In this document: positions 17,255 to 28,639 of the stretch, in pieces
How the letters are laid out: every line of letters starts with the position of its first letter
Position numbering within the stretch: position 1 is the stretch's first letter
NCBI GenBank assembly: GCA_905221605.1
Contig: CAJNDS010002416.1
Location: 1 to 64,000, forward strand
Source of the DNA: Symbiodinium natans
Taxonomy: Eukaryota; Sar; Dinophyceae; Suessiales; Symbiodiniaceae
Length of the DNA: 64,000 nucleotides
Direction of reading: 5' to 3'
The notes under the pieces: generated by a model
What the model was told of the DNA's origin: nothing
Seen by the model: only the letters and a program-made list of their open reading frames with translations
Databases searched by the model: none
Position numbers and translations under genes: made by a program

Positions 17255-17910
17255 GTAAGGAGTTGTCGTTTGCGACGTGAAGAGGGATCCAAAACTCCAC
17301 CTCAAATAAACCAGTCATGCTAAAGAGATGATATCTGAAGGCCAGATTACGCTCAGCAGCAAAAGCCGTTAGCTGAACAGCCAGCTTCTCATACATGGAC
17401 CCAAGTCCTTCATGACAGGTAAGCTAAGTTGAGGGTTTGGGCTGCGCAGCACATGGGCAGTGCTTTTCAGAAGTCACAGGTTATTGGCAGTGTTTCTTGG
17501 GCCGGGTGGGGTGGGGGGTTTCCTTGCAAAGTCATGCCAGGAGCGCTAAACCTCACCGTAACATCCTACATATATACTCCCAACCCCGAACCCTAAACCC
17601 CATCTCCAGGTAGTTGTGCGCCCGTTTTTTTGGATCGTTAAATTTCGGAGCCCTCATATAGCCATCCTTTTCTGTGTAGAAGGGAGCGTGTCGCAGGAGC
17701 CTTTTTCCACGTCAAGAGTAGGGTCAACGAAGGGTAGCCAACTGAAACTATGGTGACCCCACGTAGCAGCACAGTTTCGACTACCCTACTCCCGAACCTG
17801 GTAGACCCTAGATCCTGGATCCTTTGCCTACCCCCAGAGACCAAAACCGGTAGAAGATGACTCATGCCCCCTAAACCTTAAATCCCAAAGCCTACAACCT
17901 AAACCCGCAG
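17255..17910. other. Intron-like unique sequence with a possible micro-exon
   Basis: A 31-base island at 17387-17417 (LLIHGPKSFM) lies between CAGCCAG and GTAAGC. The rest is unique sequence with sparse telomere remnants and no sustained frame. Confidence 0.35.
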
Positions 17911-17995
17911 GACGCGGAACTGGCTGCTGGGTGGCAGCAGGTGTTTCAGGTTGTTGGAGGGGCGGTTGGTTCGAGCCTCCTGCTGGAAACCTACA
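17911..17995 (+). CDS. Candidate internal exon, unidentified
   Basis: After AAACCCGCAG (AG|G) the frame reads DAELAAGWQQVFQVVGGAVG then SSLLLETY and reaches a GTAGTA donor at 17996. The GG.VGSSLL string and hydrophobic spacing are protein-like. It may belong with the first exon at 17158. Confidence 0.55.
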
Positions 17996-18392
17996 GTAGT
18001 ACAAGAGCGCTTCTACGCAAAACTTCCCCTGTAGCACTAAACCCTAAGCTGCCCCTGCCCGAACCTCCCGAAATCCTAATCCCAAAGCCCTAATACTAAA
18101 TTCTCGGAGCATTTGGGTCTTGGGCGGCAGGGATGTTACGACCGGGGGCATGAGGACCCCCTTCCCCCCCCCTCCCCCGAACCAAAAGCAGCCATTCGCG
18201 GGGGTTGTTTTGGGTTTAGGAGAGCTCATTTGCCGCAACCTCCCAAGCAACACCAACTGTTTCGGGTTTCGGGTGTAGGGTTGAGGTGCCCAATCTGCAA
18301 AGACGGGTGTCAGCAAAACCCCTGAACCCTAAACCCTTCTTAACATTGTTTGGCCGTGGGTGGCATGCTGAATAGAGCAGTTTTTTTTGGTT
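17996..18392. other. Intron-like sequence with weak exon-like islands
   Basis: The island 18140-18330 is open in the frame GCYDRGHEDPLPPPSPEPKA and includes CPICKDGC, but three frames compete and low-complexity Pro tracts are present. No gene is claimed. Confidence 0.3.
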
Positions 18393-18485
18393 GGTTCTTA
18401 GTAGGGAGTGAGGGAATGAGTACCCTCTAGAATCCCTTAAAGGGTATGCATATTGCTCTAACGCCCTCATTCCCTACGAAGAACC
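18393..18485. mobile_element. MITE-like hairpin element, family C
   Basis: GGTTCTTAGTAGGGA...GAGGGAATGAG on the left pairs with CTCATTCCCTACGAAGAACC on the right, with a second stem TACCCT/AGGGTA inside. A related, longer element lies at about 41718-41903. No coding capacity. Likely a non-autonomous DNA element. Confidence 0.65.
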
Positions 18486-19631
18486 AGGGGCTCTCTTTTT
18501 TGCACTGTTCTCAATACCGGTCCCTCCTATGGGGCACGAGCTCAGAGTTTCCTTCGACCCCAAACCTCAAGCACTAAAAGTTTGCTAGACTCTCCCCCAA
18601 ACCCGAAAGTGTGAAACTGTGGGGTTTTAGGTCTGGGGCCATGAAGGTTATGGCGTTCAGGATTTTAGGGTTCTAGGTTTGTGGGACTTTCCGAGCGCGG
18701 GTTTAGATATCATCCTTTTGATGGGGGGTCTTTGTCAAGCGTGTTCCTTACTTGGTGGAGGGTACCGAAACCGAAGCTACTAAAGCCTCCCTTGCTAGGG
18801 GGCTTGGGGGGTAGCCTGAAATCAAGCCCTGAAAGAGAGTAGTTCGGGGTCGGGCTACTAAGCCGTGCAAGCGCGCCTCGCCCCCAAATCTAAAGAAAAG
18901 GCGCACTCCCCGAGCGCGTGAGTAACCCTGAACCCTGAACCCTGAACCCTCAACCTCCAACCCTTACCTAAACCCTCGACCCTGAGCCCTCCGCCCTAAA
19001 CTCTCAACCCTCAACCCTCAGCCCAAAACCCTAAACCCTAAACCTTAATCTCTAAACCCGAACTCTAGACCCAGGATGGGTTTGCTCCAGTGGCTTGTGG
19101 CAGGCACCTTAGGTCGGGGGATCGGAGATGGACCGTAGGGTTTAGGGTTCAGGGTTTAGGGATGAGAGCCGAGGATAAGACAGGATGTTTAGGGTTTCGG
19201 ACTTGAGCTAAGGGCCTGTGTCGCGTTTCTATATTCCAGGTATAACTCAGGCCCTTTTGTACGGGACCTCAAACCCAAAATCCAAAACCCAAAACCCAAA
19301 ACCCTAAACCCTAAACCCTAATAAGCCCCAAGCCCTGCACCCCGTCGGGGCATGATGTCCTTGTCCCTCAGAAAGTCCAGGCAGGGACGTCACAAGCCAG
19401 GCATACTAAGGCCTGTGCAGTGTTTAGGGTTTAGGGTTTGGGGTTTGGGGTTTAGGGTTTAGGGTTTAGGGTTTAGGGTTTAGGGTTTAGGGTTTAGGGT
19501 TTAGGGGCTTATGCAACCGGGACAAAGGGGTCCAACACTGCAACCCATGATTTCATCGTCCAGTTCTCTGCTGGTCTCGTTGTTGTCTGTTTAGTGTAGG
19601 GTATCGTTTGCTTTGGACCACGGATTCACAG
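18486..19631. other. Intron-like sequence with scattered telomere tracts
   Basis: Degenerate CCCTGAA and CCCTCAA units lie at 18920-19075, CCCAAAA and CCCTAAA at 19270-19320, and a clean (TTTAGGG)n array at 19425-19505. No exon could be supported. Confidence 0.5.
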
Positions 19632-19772
19632 GCAGCAAGGACGTACTCATCGCACGAGCATGGACGTTCTTATTGCACAGGCATGGATGCTCTGGACCAC
19701 GGATTGCCTTCCATCACGGACCTTCTGGTAGCATGCACAGGGTCGGCGATTGCGTGTTTTGTGTGGCTTTAA
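19632..19772 (+). CDS. Candidate terminal exon, unidentified
   Basis: After GGATTCACAG (AG|G) the frame reads AARTYSSHEHGRSYCTGMDA, LDHGLPSITDLLVACTGSAI, then ACFVWL and TAA. The GMDALDHGLPS part looks protein-like. A second open frame (GSKDVLIARAWTFLLHRHGC) competes. A family B dispersed repeat starts at the stop codon. Confidence 0.35.
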   Translation, partial: AARTYSSHEHGRSYCTGMDALDHGLPSITDLLVACTGSAIACFVWL

Positions 19773-19866
19773 TAGCGGCCGGAATAGTACTCCTTCATGG
19801 TCCCTATACAATGATACAATAAGAACTTCCCAAAACTCTATTCTAACTATTAAGGCCCCTATATTA
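19770..19866. repeat. Dispersed repeat family B, diverged copy
   Basis: AATAGCGGCCGGAATAGTAC, CTTCATGGTCCCTATA, CTATTCTAACTATTAAGGCC and CTATATTACG match the family B copy at 11442 in order. Confidence 0.55.
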
Positions 19867-19916
19867 CGTGGGGTCCGAAAAAACTCACAGCCTAAACCCC
19901 AATGACCCTCTCCACC

Positions 19917-20090
19917 CTAAACCCTAATCCCTAATCCCTAAACCCTAAACCCTAAACCCTAAACCCTAAACCCTAAACCCTAAACCCTAAAACCAAAAAC
20001 CAAAACCCTAAACCCTAAACCCTAAACCCTAAACCCTAAACCCTAAACCCTAAACCCTAAACCCTAAACCCTAAACCCCAAACCCCAAAC
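19917..20090. repeat. (CCCTAAA)n C-strand array
   Basis: About 24 units, interrupted once by AACCAAAAACC, end four bases before the next exon. Confidence 0.95.
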
Positions 20091-20093
20091 TCA

Positions 20094-20160
20094 AGGTTCT
20101 GAATTTCGCATTGATCTTCTTCTCCTACGGGCCGGAGCTGGCGATCGCGGCCATGCTCCC
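20094..20160 (+). CDS. Candidate internal exon, unidentified hydrophobic segment
   Basis: After AACTCAAG (AG|GT) the frame reads VLNFALIFFSYGPELAIAAM and continues LPLPQEDIW into a TTTAGGG-type tract. The 3' boundary could be a GC or GT site between 20151 and 20185. The flanking pattern (C-strand array, exon, G-strand tract) is the standard one here. Not recognised. Confidence 0.5.
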
Positions 20161-20419
20161 ACTTCCCCAAGAGGACATTTGGGTTTGGGGTTTCGGGTTT
20201 ATGGGTTAAGGGTCAAAGGTTTAGGGTTTAGGGTTTAGGGTCTTGCGGGGCGTGCTATCGCGGCCCTCCCCAACCGCAGACTGTAGGGCTGAACAGCTCC
20301 AAGTTTTCCAATCTTTTTTGTTTTGGGGCATTTTTCTGGGGGCTCCGGAGTATTGTTTCTTTAAGCAGTTTGTTTGGGGGCTTGTTTCTTAAAGCAGGTT
20401 ATTTTAGAATGGTATACTA

Positions 20420-21015
20420 CGAGAACAATGTCATAGTAGAAAAAGATAGCAATACAATGGCATAACAATAGAAGCACAAACCTAAAATATGATAAGAACA
20501 TAAGAATATAAGAATATATGAATATAGAATACAAGAATATAAGAATATAAGAATATAGGAATATAAGAATATAGGAATATAAGAATATAAGAATATAAGA
20601 ATATAAGAATATAAGAATATAAGAATATAAGAATATAAAAAGATAAGAAGATAAGAAGATAAGAGGATAAGAATATAAGAATATAAGAATATATTTTCGG
20701 AATATATGAATATATGTATATATGAATATATGAATTGAATATATGAATAACAAATAGAAGAATACCAGAACGTAGGAAAATAAGCAAATAAGAAAATGAG
20801 AAAGTAAGAGAATAAGAAACTAAGAAAACGAGAACATAGGAAAACAATAACATAAGAAACTAAGAGCATAAGAAATGAGAAAACGATAACACGAGAAAGC
20901 GGTAAAATGAGAAATGGGAAAAATGATAGCCTGAGAAGCTGAGAAACTGAGAGAATGAGAAAATGTGAAAATGAGAAAACATGACAATGAGAAAAACAGA
21001 AAATAAGAAAGCACG
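20420..21015. repeat. AT-rich minisatellite (ATAAGAATAT and derivatives)
   Basis: ATAAGAAT-type units dominate 20500-20700 and grade into AGAAAATGAG-type units to about 21015. Open antisense frames (FLYSYI repeats) are artefacts of the repeat. Confidence 0.92.
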
Positions 21016-21139
21016 GAAATAGGAAAATTTATGTTTCGCGTAATTCGTGTTGTGATTATACGGGGAGTGTAAGGGAGGGTAATAGGTCAACCGTGTTTGT
21101 GAATTCCTCCCCCCCCCCCCCCCCCCCCGTGTGCAGCTT

Positions 21140-21242
21140 AAATAGGGTCTATTTGGAAGCTGAGACTCGTGTTTTAAAGAGGAAATCAGGCCCCAAAACG
21201 TATACTTATTTACAAGAGACAACTTCCAAATAGACCCTATTT
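21140..21242. mobile_element. MITE-like element with perfect 20-bp terminal inverted repeats
   Basis: AAATAGGGTCTATTTGGAAG at 21140-21159 is the exact reverse complement of 21223-21242. The 63-bp interior has no coding capacity. A 23-base poly-C run lies just upstream at 21106-21128. Confidence 0.8.
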
Positions 21243-21959
21243 TAGGTTCTGTAGGGTTGCCAAGACAGAATTTAATTCAATTAATTCAATTAATTCATTT
21301 ATTTACACTTGGGGAGGTTGAATTAATTGAATTAGTCGATTTCGTTGCATCTGGCTCGGATTTCGTGGCATCTGGCTCTGAAAAAATAGGTTGTTTCTAC
21401 TATATGTTCTCACTCATGTGCAACATTTTCGACCAAAATGGCGCTTTGTAAAACATGGGTATTTTGCAAAACTGTGACCATTATAAGTGATAAGAAACCG
21501 CATACTTCACCCACAAATCGAGTTTGTTTTTTGTGTAGTTCCAGTAGTTCTACTTATGCTTCCTTGTATAACATGTCTATATATATATATATATATATAT
21601 TTGTTTATTTATTTTATTTATTTATTGATACATGGAGAGATGTTCTAACTGTTCCTGCCCACGCCTCCTGACTTCAAACATTTCCCAGGGGCCTGCAGGC
21701 ACACAGACAGGAGGCAGAGGAGCATACCAGTTGGAGGTAAAGGGGTGTAAGGCGCGCTGGCGTGGCGCCCAGGGTTCCTCGAAAGAGTGCTGTGACAGCT
21801 GCAGATTGGGTTTGCTGTTTAAGGTTTTTGCACTTCGGGCTTTGGCACCCTCACAGTGCACAGGGCATGAAGGCTTTATGTTTTTGAGGGTTTGGTGTTC
21901 CCGGGTATGTTCCAGGGCTACGGTTTCAGGGCTCAGGGTTTAGTTTCTTGTTTCAGCGC

Positions 21960-23390
21960 TTGGCACACCTTTCAACCCGACTAAGCCCTAAAACCAAAAA
22001 CCCACTCCGCCACCCTTAAGCCCAGTGCACTGTGAAGGTGCCAAATTCGGAAACCCTAAACCCAACCCCCTACACTTTGAGCCCAGTGCACTGCGAGGGT
22101 GCCGAACCATGAATTCAATCACTACCCTAGACCCTGAACCCTAAACCCAAATCCGCTACACGTTGAGTCCAGTGCACTGTGGGGGTGCCAAACCCGACAA
22201 AGCCCTCAAGCGAAAACCCACTCCTTTAAGCCCAGCGCACTGTGAAGGTGCCAAATTCGGAAGCCCTAAACCCTAAACCCCAAGCCCTAAAAACCCCAAA
22301 CCCCAAACCCCACACCCTAAACCCCCTGAACCCCCTGAACCCCCTAAACCCCCTAAACCCCCTAAACCCCCTAAACCCCCTAAACCCCCTAAACCCCCTA
22401 AACCCCCTAAACCCCCTAAACCCCCTAAACCCCCTAAATCCCCTAAAAACCCCCTAAACCCCCTAAAAACCCCCTAAACCCCCCCTAAACCCCCTAAACC
22501 CCCCTAAAACCCCCTAAAAACCCCTAAACCCCAAAGCCCCCCAAGCCCCCGAAGCCCCCGAAAGCCCCCCGAAGCCCCCGAGCCCCCTAAGCCCCCTAAA
22601 GCCCCCTAAGCCCCCTAAGCCCCTAAGCCCCCTAAGCCCCCTATCCCCCTAAACCCCCTAACCCCCCTAAACCCCCTAAACCCCCTAAACCCCCTAAACC
22701 CCCTAAACCCCCTAAACCCCCTAAACCCCCTAAACCCCCTAAACCCCCTAAACCCCCTAAACCCCCTAAACCCCCTAAACCCCCTAAACCCCCTAAACCC
22801 CCTAAGCCCTAAACCCTAAACCCAACCCCCTACACTTTAAGACCAGTGCACTGTGAGGGTGCCGAACCATGAATTTAATGAATACTTCAGCGCACTGCGA
22901 AGGTGCCAAAAACTCGGAAACCTCAAGCCTCAAATCCTAAAGTCAAAACCCTTAGACTTTAAGCCAAGTGCACTGTGAGGGTGCCCAACCATGAACTTAA
23001 AGACTACCCGAAACCCTAAACCCAAAAGCCTGAACCCTAAACTCAACCCGCTACACGCTTAAGCCCAGTGCACTGTGAGGGTGCCAAGCCCACCTAAACC
23101 CCAAGCCGAAGGCCAGCCTGCTACACCTTTAAGCCCAGTGCACTGTGAAGGTGCCAAATTCAGAAACCCTAAACCCTAAACCCTAAACCCTAAACCTAAC
23201 CTCTTTGATTTTAAGCCCGGTGCACTGTGAGGGTGCCGAGCCATGGTTTTAAAGATGACCCTAAACCCTAAACCCTAAACCCTAAGCCCTAAGCCCTAAA
23301 CCCTAAACCTAAACCCTGAACCCGAATCCCTATCCGCTAAATGTTTAACTCCAGTCAGTGCACTGTGAAGTGCCAAACCCGGACTAAACC
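21960..23390. repeat. Array of GTGCACTGTGA(A/G)GGTGCC motifs, left arm
   Basis: A core TTTAAGCCCAGTGCACTGTG is followed by AAGGTGCCAAATTCGG or AGGGTGCCGAACCATGAA. It recurs about every 60-130 bases, with telomere-like CCCTAAA filler between. The AAGG and AGGG forms tend to alternate. CAGTGCACTG is itself a perfect palindrome. Mirror copies occupy 30430-31530. Confidence 0.88.
22310..22805. repeat. 9-bp CCCCCTAAA array, left arm
   Basis: About 50 units of CCCCCTAAA with a CCCCCGAAG/CCCCCTAAG block at 22530-22640. In the right arm the corresponding array (31010-31100) is only about ten units, so one arm has expanded or the other contracted. Confidence 0.95.
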
Positions 23391-23394
23391 CTAA

Positions 23395-24200
23395 AGAAGA
23401 AAACCCTATCTGCGAAACGTAGGTTTCATCCTAAACGCCCTCGAGATAAACCTGCTCGTCCACTATCCCTGAAAAAATTAAGGTTAACCTTTAGGATTAT
23501 ATAGGGAATAAATATAGTAACTTTAAACCCAAAAGGGTTGCAGGATACCTGCTCTACTACTAAGTCAAAGGTGGCATCCTGCAACGTGCAAGCTGAAGGG
23601 CTGTCCACATGTTTGCGCATGTGTCCGCTGTTCAAGCGGACAATCTCGTTGATTTGCAGTCACTGTTCAAGTGGCTCACGGAATGCGTCCGCTGTTCTAG
23701 CGGGCACTGGGAACCCTTTTAACTCTGGCCCTATACACCCTTACCGGTTTAGCTTAAAAGCTGCAGGTTCAGGGTTTTACTTCATTTGTGGCACTAAAGC
23801 CACAAATCGCGAACCCGGAAGACCACAAACGTGCCAGGCTCTTTGGAATCCACCGCCAAGTCCCCCGCCGAGCCTCAGATGTTTGCACTGCTATCGGTCA
23901 GTCTTCCTTACCACGTGCAGAACTGGAAAGCCTCCAGTGAGAACACCTTCATAATCTACGCCGAATGTTTGATGTGTTTCGAGATACGGTGTTTCATCAA
24001 GTTACATGACATGTGGGCGCTGCCCTGGCTTCGTCTGTGCTTCTGAACTGGCACAGATGCTTCCTGTGCTTCTAGCTTGTGTGGCAAAACAATCGGAGGC
24101 GAGTCTATTGGACCAGGGTTGTTTGGTGGGCCTCAACGAATAGATGTTGTATGTCATATGTTTCCCAGCCACTTGGTAACCGCAAAAAGCTTCTTAGCAC
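23395..24200. other. Unique segment of the left arm, mirrored at 29640-30420
   Basis: The frame 23538-23954 is open for 138 codons and is preserved with few changes in the mirror copy at 29858-30277. It includes a GTCCGCTGTTC-type imperfect repeat. Preservation is expected from recent duplication and is not evidence of coding. No family recognised. Confidence 0.4.
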
Positions 24201-24224
24201 GGTTCTGAACAAAAAACGAAAACA

Positions 24225-24935
24225 CCCTCAAAAATATATGCAAAACCCAAACAAAAACAAGCAGAGAGCAAAAAACACCAGAATCAAGTTTGACATGTCG
24301 GGTGTAGTGACTTTTAGGGTTTAGGATGGTTGCCCGGACCCCAAAAAGGAAAACACCTTCAAAAATATAGGCAAAACCCAAACAAAAACAAGCAGAGAGC
24401 AAAAAAACACCAAAATCAAGTTTGACATGTCGGGTGTAGTGACTTTTAGGGTTTTGGATGGTTGCCCGGACCCCAAAAAGGAAAACACCTTCAAAATATA
24501 GGCAAATCCCAAACAAAAAACAAGCAGAGAGCAAAAAAACACCAAAATCAAGTTTGACATGTCGGGTGTAGTGACTTTTAGGGTTTAGGATGGTTGCCCG
24601 GACCCCAAAAAGGAAACCACCTTCAACAATATAGGCAAAACCCAAACAAAAACAAGCAGAGAGCAAAAAGACACCAACATCAAGTTTGACATGTCGGGTG
24701 TAGTGACTTTTAGGGTTTAGGATGGTTGCCCGGACCAAAAAAGGAAAACACCTTCAAAAACACAGGCAAAACCCAAACAATAACAAGCAGAGAGCAAAAA
24801 AAAACACCAAAATCAAGTTTGACATGTCGGGTGTAGTGACTTTTAGGGTTTAGGATAGTTGCCCTGACCCCAAAAAACGAAAACACCTTCAAAATACAGG
24901 CAAAACCTATACAAAAACAAGCAGAAAGCAAAAAA
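24225..24935. repeat. 132-bp satellite, left arm (about 5 units)
   Basis: The period is 132-133 bases, measured at GTCGGGTGTAGTGACTTTTA. Units contain AAGCAGAGAGCAAAAA, AAGTTTGACATGTCGGGTGT, TTTTAGGGTTTAGGATGGTT and GGACCCCAAAAAGGAAAACA. 132 is 44 codons, so antisense frames stay open through several units. About eight units lie in the right arm (28640-29620). Confidence 0.93.
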
Positions 24936-25540
24936 GGGTTTCGGGCTTCGGGTTTCCGAATGTGGCACCTTCACAGCGCACTGGGCTTAAAGGTCTAAGT
25001 CTAGCAGAGTGGGTTTAGGGTTTTTGGGTTCCGGGCTTGGCGCTGGCGTAGCGCATTTGGCTTGTAGCAAAATAAACAAAACCCTCATATGGCTGGGGGG
25101 GATAGTTTTCTTGCGGGTTGTTTTTTGCAAGACATGCGAAGGCTCTGTTTCTGATTAAGTCATGTTTTTCTTAGGACAGCATCAAGTCGCAACCGGTTGC
25201 GTTTTGCAACGTGTGTGTCGAAGGCATGAGTTCTGTAGGGCTTTCCCCCCGAGCTCATGCCGAAAGTTGCTTTGCCAGGCCATATGATTGTAGTGCTTCT
25301 GATGAACACATGGTTTTCCTTGGAAGGCCTGAAATCGCAACTGGTTGCGTTTTGCAGCTTTTGTGGAAAACCAGCAGCATGCCCTATAGTCTGCGCGCGA
25401 GCACCCCCAAGCTGACATGCAAAGGCTGTGCTTCTGATTCACTCCTGCCTAGGAAAGCATCAAATCGCAACTGGTTGCGTTTTGCAGCCTGCGTGGAAAA
25501 AACATGGATGCCCCAGAGCTTTCCCTCCAGGATGGCCCGG
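24936..25540. repeat. Left-arm segment with repeated GGTTGCGTTTTGCA motifs
   Basis: About three diverged units of about 130 bases share AAATCGCAACTGGTTGCGTT, TTGCAGC and GTGGAAAA. Mirrored at 28030-28620. Confidence 0.8.
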
Positions 25541-26400
25541 GGCGACGGTTTTGCCTTGAAAACCAATTGCAAAACCCTCAAGGGCGGGTCGGGGGCGACG
25601 GTTTTGCCTTGAAAACCAATTGCAAAACCCTCAAGGACGGGTCGGGGGCGACGGTTTGGCCTTGGGGGCCAATTGCAAAACCCTCAAGGACGGGTCGGGG
25701 CGACGGTTTGGCCTTGGGGGCCAATTGCAAAACCCTCAAGGACGGGTCGGGTGCGACGGTTTTGCCTTTGAAAACCAATTGCAAAACCCTCAAGGACGGG
25801 TCGGGGGCGACGGCTTGGCCTTGGGGGCCAATTGCAAAACCCTCAAGGATGGCCCGGGGGCGACGGTTTGGCCTTGGGGCCAATTGCAAAACCCTCAAGG
25901 ACGGGTCGGGGGCGACGGTTTTGCCTTGAAAACCAATTGCAAAACCCTCAAGGACGGGTCGGGGGCGACGGTTTGGGTTTGGGGGCCAATTGCAAAACCC
26001 TCAAGGACGGCCCGGGGGCGACGGTTTGGCCTTGGGGGCCAATTGCAAAACCCTCAAGGATGGGTCGGGGGCGACGGTTTTGCCTTGAAAACCAATAATG
26101 GCAAAACCCTCAAGGACGGGTCGGGGGCGACGGTTTTGCCTTGAAAACCAATTGCAAAACCCTCAAGGACGGGTCGGGGGCGACGGTTTGGCCTTGGGGG
26201 CCAATTGCAAAACCCTCAAGGACGGCCCGGGGGCGACGGTTTGGCTTTGGGGGCCAATTGCAAAACCCTCAAGCACGGCCCGGGCGACGGTTTTGGCAAA
26301 ACCCTCAAGGATGGCCCGGGGCGACGGTTTTGGCTTGGGGGCCAATTGCAAAACCCTCAAGGACGGCCCGGGTGCGACGGTTTTGGCAAAACCCTCACCT
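25541..26400. repeat. 53-bp satellite, left arm (about 16 units)
   Basis: The unit is CCAATTGCAAAACCCTCAAG, GACGGGTCGGGGGCGACGG, then TTTTGCCTTGAAAA or TTTGGCCTTGGGGG. Two end variants are interspersed. Period 52-54. Because 53 is not a multiple of three, the long frames here mix reading frames and are artefacts. About 21 units lie in the right arm (26900-28020). Confidence 0.95.
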
Positions 26401-26880
26401 CTGGACGGGCGCGCCCAACATGGACACGTGCGAAAGGCGACGGTTTGGTCAAAACCCTCACCTCTGGCCCGGGGGTCGACGTGGGGACGTACGAAGGGGC
26501 GGGGATGGTGCCTGAGTCAATGAAACCCTCACCTTCATAACGTTCCAACTTGCGAAGTTGGAAAGGTGAGGGTTTGTCAGGAACCCTCACCTCCTGCTCT
26601 TGTGTGCGTACAAGAGCACCAGCTGTCATATATGTGGTATATGTGTCGGACACGCGTGTGCTTGTACGCACACAAGAGCAGGAGGTGAGGGTTCCTGACA
26701 AACCCTCACCTTTCCAACTTCGCAAGTTGGAACGTTATGAAGGTGAGGGTTTCATTGACTCAGGCACCATCCCCGCCCCTTCGTACGTCCCCACGTCGAC
26801 CTCCGGGCCAGAGGTGAGGGTTTTGACCAAACCGTCGCCTTTCGCACGTGGCCATGTTGGGCGCGCCCGTCCAGAGGTGA
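26401..26880. repeat. Centre of the giant inverted repeat: nested hairpins and 46-base loop
   Basis: The arms meet at 26614/26661 with axis near 26637.5. Hairpins lie within each arm: TTCCAACTTGCGAAGTTGGA (26545-26564) and TGCTCTTGT/ACAAGAGCA around GTGCGT (26595-26618). The loop contains GTGTCGGACAC and CACGCGTG, both self-complementary. CCTCACCT and AGGTGAGG blocks recur symmetrically. The loop does not look like a sequencing adapter. Confidence 0.9.
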
Positions 26881-26899
26881 GGGTTTTGCCAAAACCGTC

Positions 26900-28020
26900 G
26901 CACCCGGGCCGTCCTTGAGGGTTTTGCAATTGGCCCCCAAGCCAAAACCGTCGCCCCGGGCCATCCTTGAGGGTTTTGCAATTAGTTCTCAAGGCAAAAC
27001 CGTCGCCCCCGACCCGTCCTTGAGGGTTTTGCAATTGGCCCCCAAGCCCAAACCGTCGCCCCCGACCCGTCCTTGAGGGTTTTGCAATTGGTTTTCAAGG
27101 CAAAACCGTCGCCCCCGACCCGTCCTTGAGGGTTTTGCAATTGGTTTTCAAGGCAAAACCGTCGCCCCCGACCCATCCTTGAGGGTTTTGCAATTGGCCC
27201 CCAAGGCCAAACCGTCGCCCCCGGGCCGTCCTTGAGGGTTTTGCAATTGGCCCCCAAGCCCAAACCGTCGCCCCCGACCCGTCCTTGAGGGTTTTGCAAT
27301 TGGTTTTCAAGCCAAAACCGTCGCCCCCGGGCCGTCCTTGAGGGTTTTGCAATTGGCTCCCAAGGCCAAACCGTCGCCCCCGGGCCGTCCTTGAGGGTTT
27401 TGCAATTGGCCCCCAAGGCCAAACCGTCGCCCCCGGGCCGTCCTTGAGGGTTTTGCAATTGGTTCTCAAGGCAAAACCGTCGCCCCCGACCCGTCCTTGA
27501 GGGTTTTGCTATTGGTTTTCAAGGCCAAACCGTCGCCCCCGACCCGTCCTTGAGGGTTTTGCAATTGGCCCCCAAGCCCAAACCGTCGCCCCCGACCCGT
27601 CCTTGAGGGTTTTGCAATTGGTTTTCAAGGCAAAACCGTCGCCCCCGACCCGTCCTTGAGGGTTTTGCAATTGGTTTTCAAGGCCAAGCCGTCGCCCCCG
27701 GGCCGTCCTTGAGGGTTTTGCAATTGGCCCCCAAGCCCAAACCGTCGCCCCCGACCCGTCCTTGAGGGTTTTGCAATTGGTTTTCAAGGCAAAACCGTCG
27801 CCCCCGACCCGTCCTTGAGGGTTTTGCAATTGGTTTTCAAGGCAAAACCGTCGCCTCCGACCCGTCCTTGAGGGTTTTGCAATTGGCCCCCAAGGCCAAA
27901 CCGTCGCCCCCGACCCGTCCTTGAGGGTTTTGCAATTGGCCCCCAAGCCCAAACCGTCGCCCCGGCCCCGTCCTTGAGGGTTTTGCAATTGGCCCCCAAG
28001 TCAAAACCGTCGCCCCGGGC
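26900..28020. repeat. 53-bp satellite, right arm (about 21 units, inverted)
   Basis: Reverse complement of the left-arm array, with the same two unit variants and about five extra units. Confidence 0.95.
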
Positions 28021-28639
28021 CATCCTGGAGGGAAAGCTCTGGGGCATCCATGTTTTTCCACGCAGGCTGCAAAACGCAACCAGTTGGGATTTGATGCTTT
28101 CCTAGCTAAGAAAAGCAGGACCAATCAGAAGCACAGCCTTTGGATGTCAGCTTGGGGGTGCTCGCGCGCAGACTCTAGGGCATGCTGCTGGTTTTCCACA
28201 AAAGCTGCAAAACGCAACCAGTTGCGATTTCAGGCCTTCCAAGGAAAACCATGTGTTCATCAGAAGCACTACAATCATATGGCCTGGCAAAGCAACTTTC
28301 GGCATGAGCTCGGGGGGAAAGCCCTACAGAACTCATGCCTTCGACACACACGTTGCAAAACGCAACCGGTTGCGACTTGATGCTGTCCCAAGACAAACAT
28401 GACTTAATCAGAAGCAGAGCCTTCGCATGTCTTGCAAAAAACAACCCCCAAGAAAACTATCCCCCCCAGCCATATGAGGGTTTTGTTTATTTTGCTACAA
28501 GCCAAATGCGCTACGCCAGTGCCAAGCCCGGAACCCAAAAACCCTAAACCCACTCTGCTAGACTTAGACCTTTAAGCCCAGTGCGCTGTGAAGGTGCCAC
28601 ATTCGGAAACCCGAAGCCCGAAACCCTTTTTTTGCTTTC

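Noticed and set aside
20361-21014. Antisense frames of FLYSYILI type
   Set aside because: Products of the ATAAGAATAT minisatellite.
25541-28020. CRISPR-like array
   Set aside because: The units are contiguous 53-bp tandem repeats with no unique spacers; the same holds for the 55-bp array at 35.6-37.5 kb and the 21-bp array at 42.7-43.5 kb. The genome is eukaryotic.
25504-28047. Overlapping 90-170-codon frames with KPSRTGRGRRF-type repeats
   Set aside because: Produced by the 53-bp satellite; the frame changes each unit and all frames are equally open.
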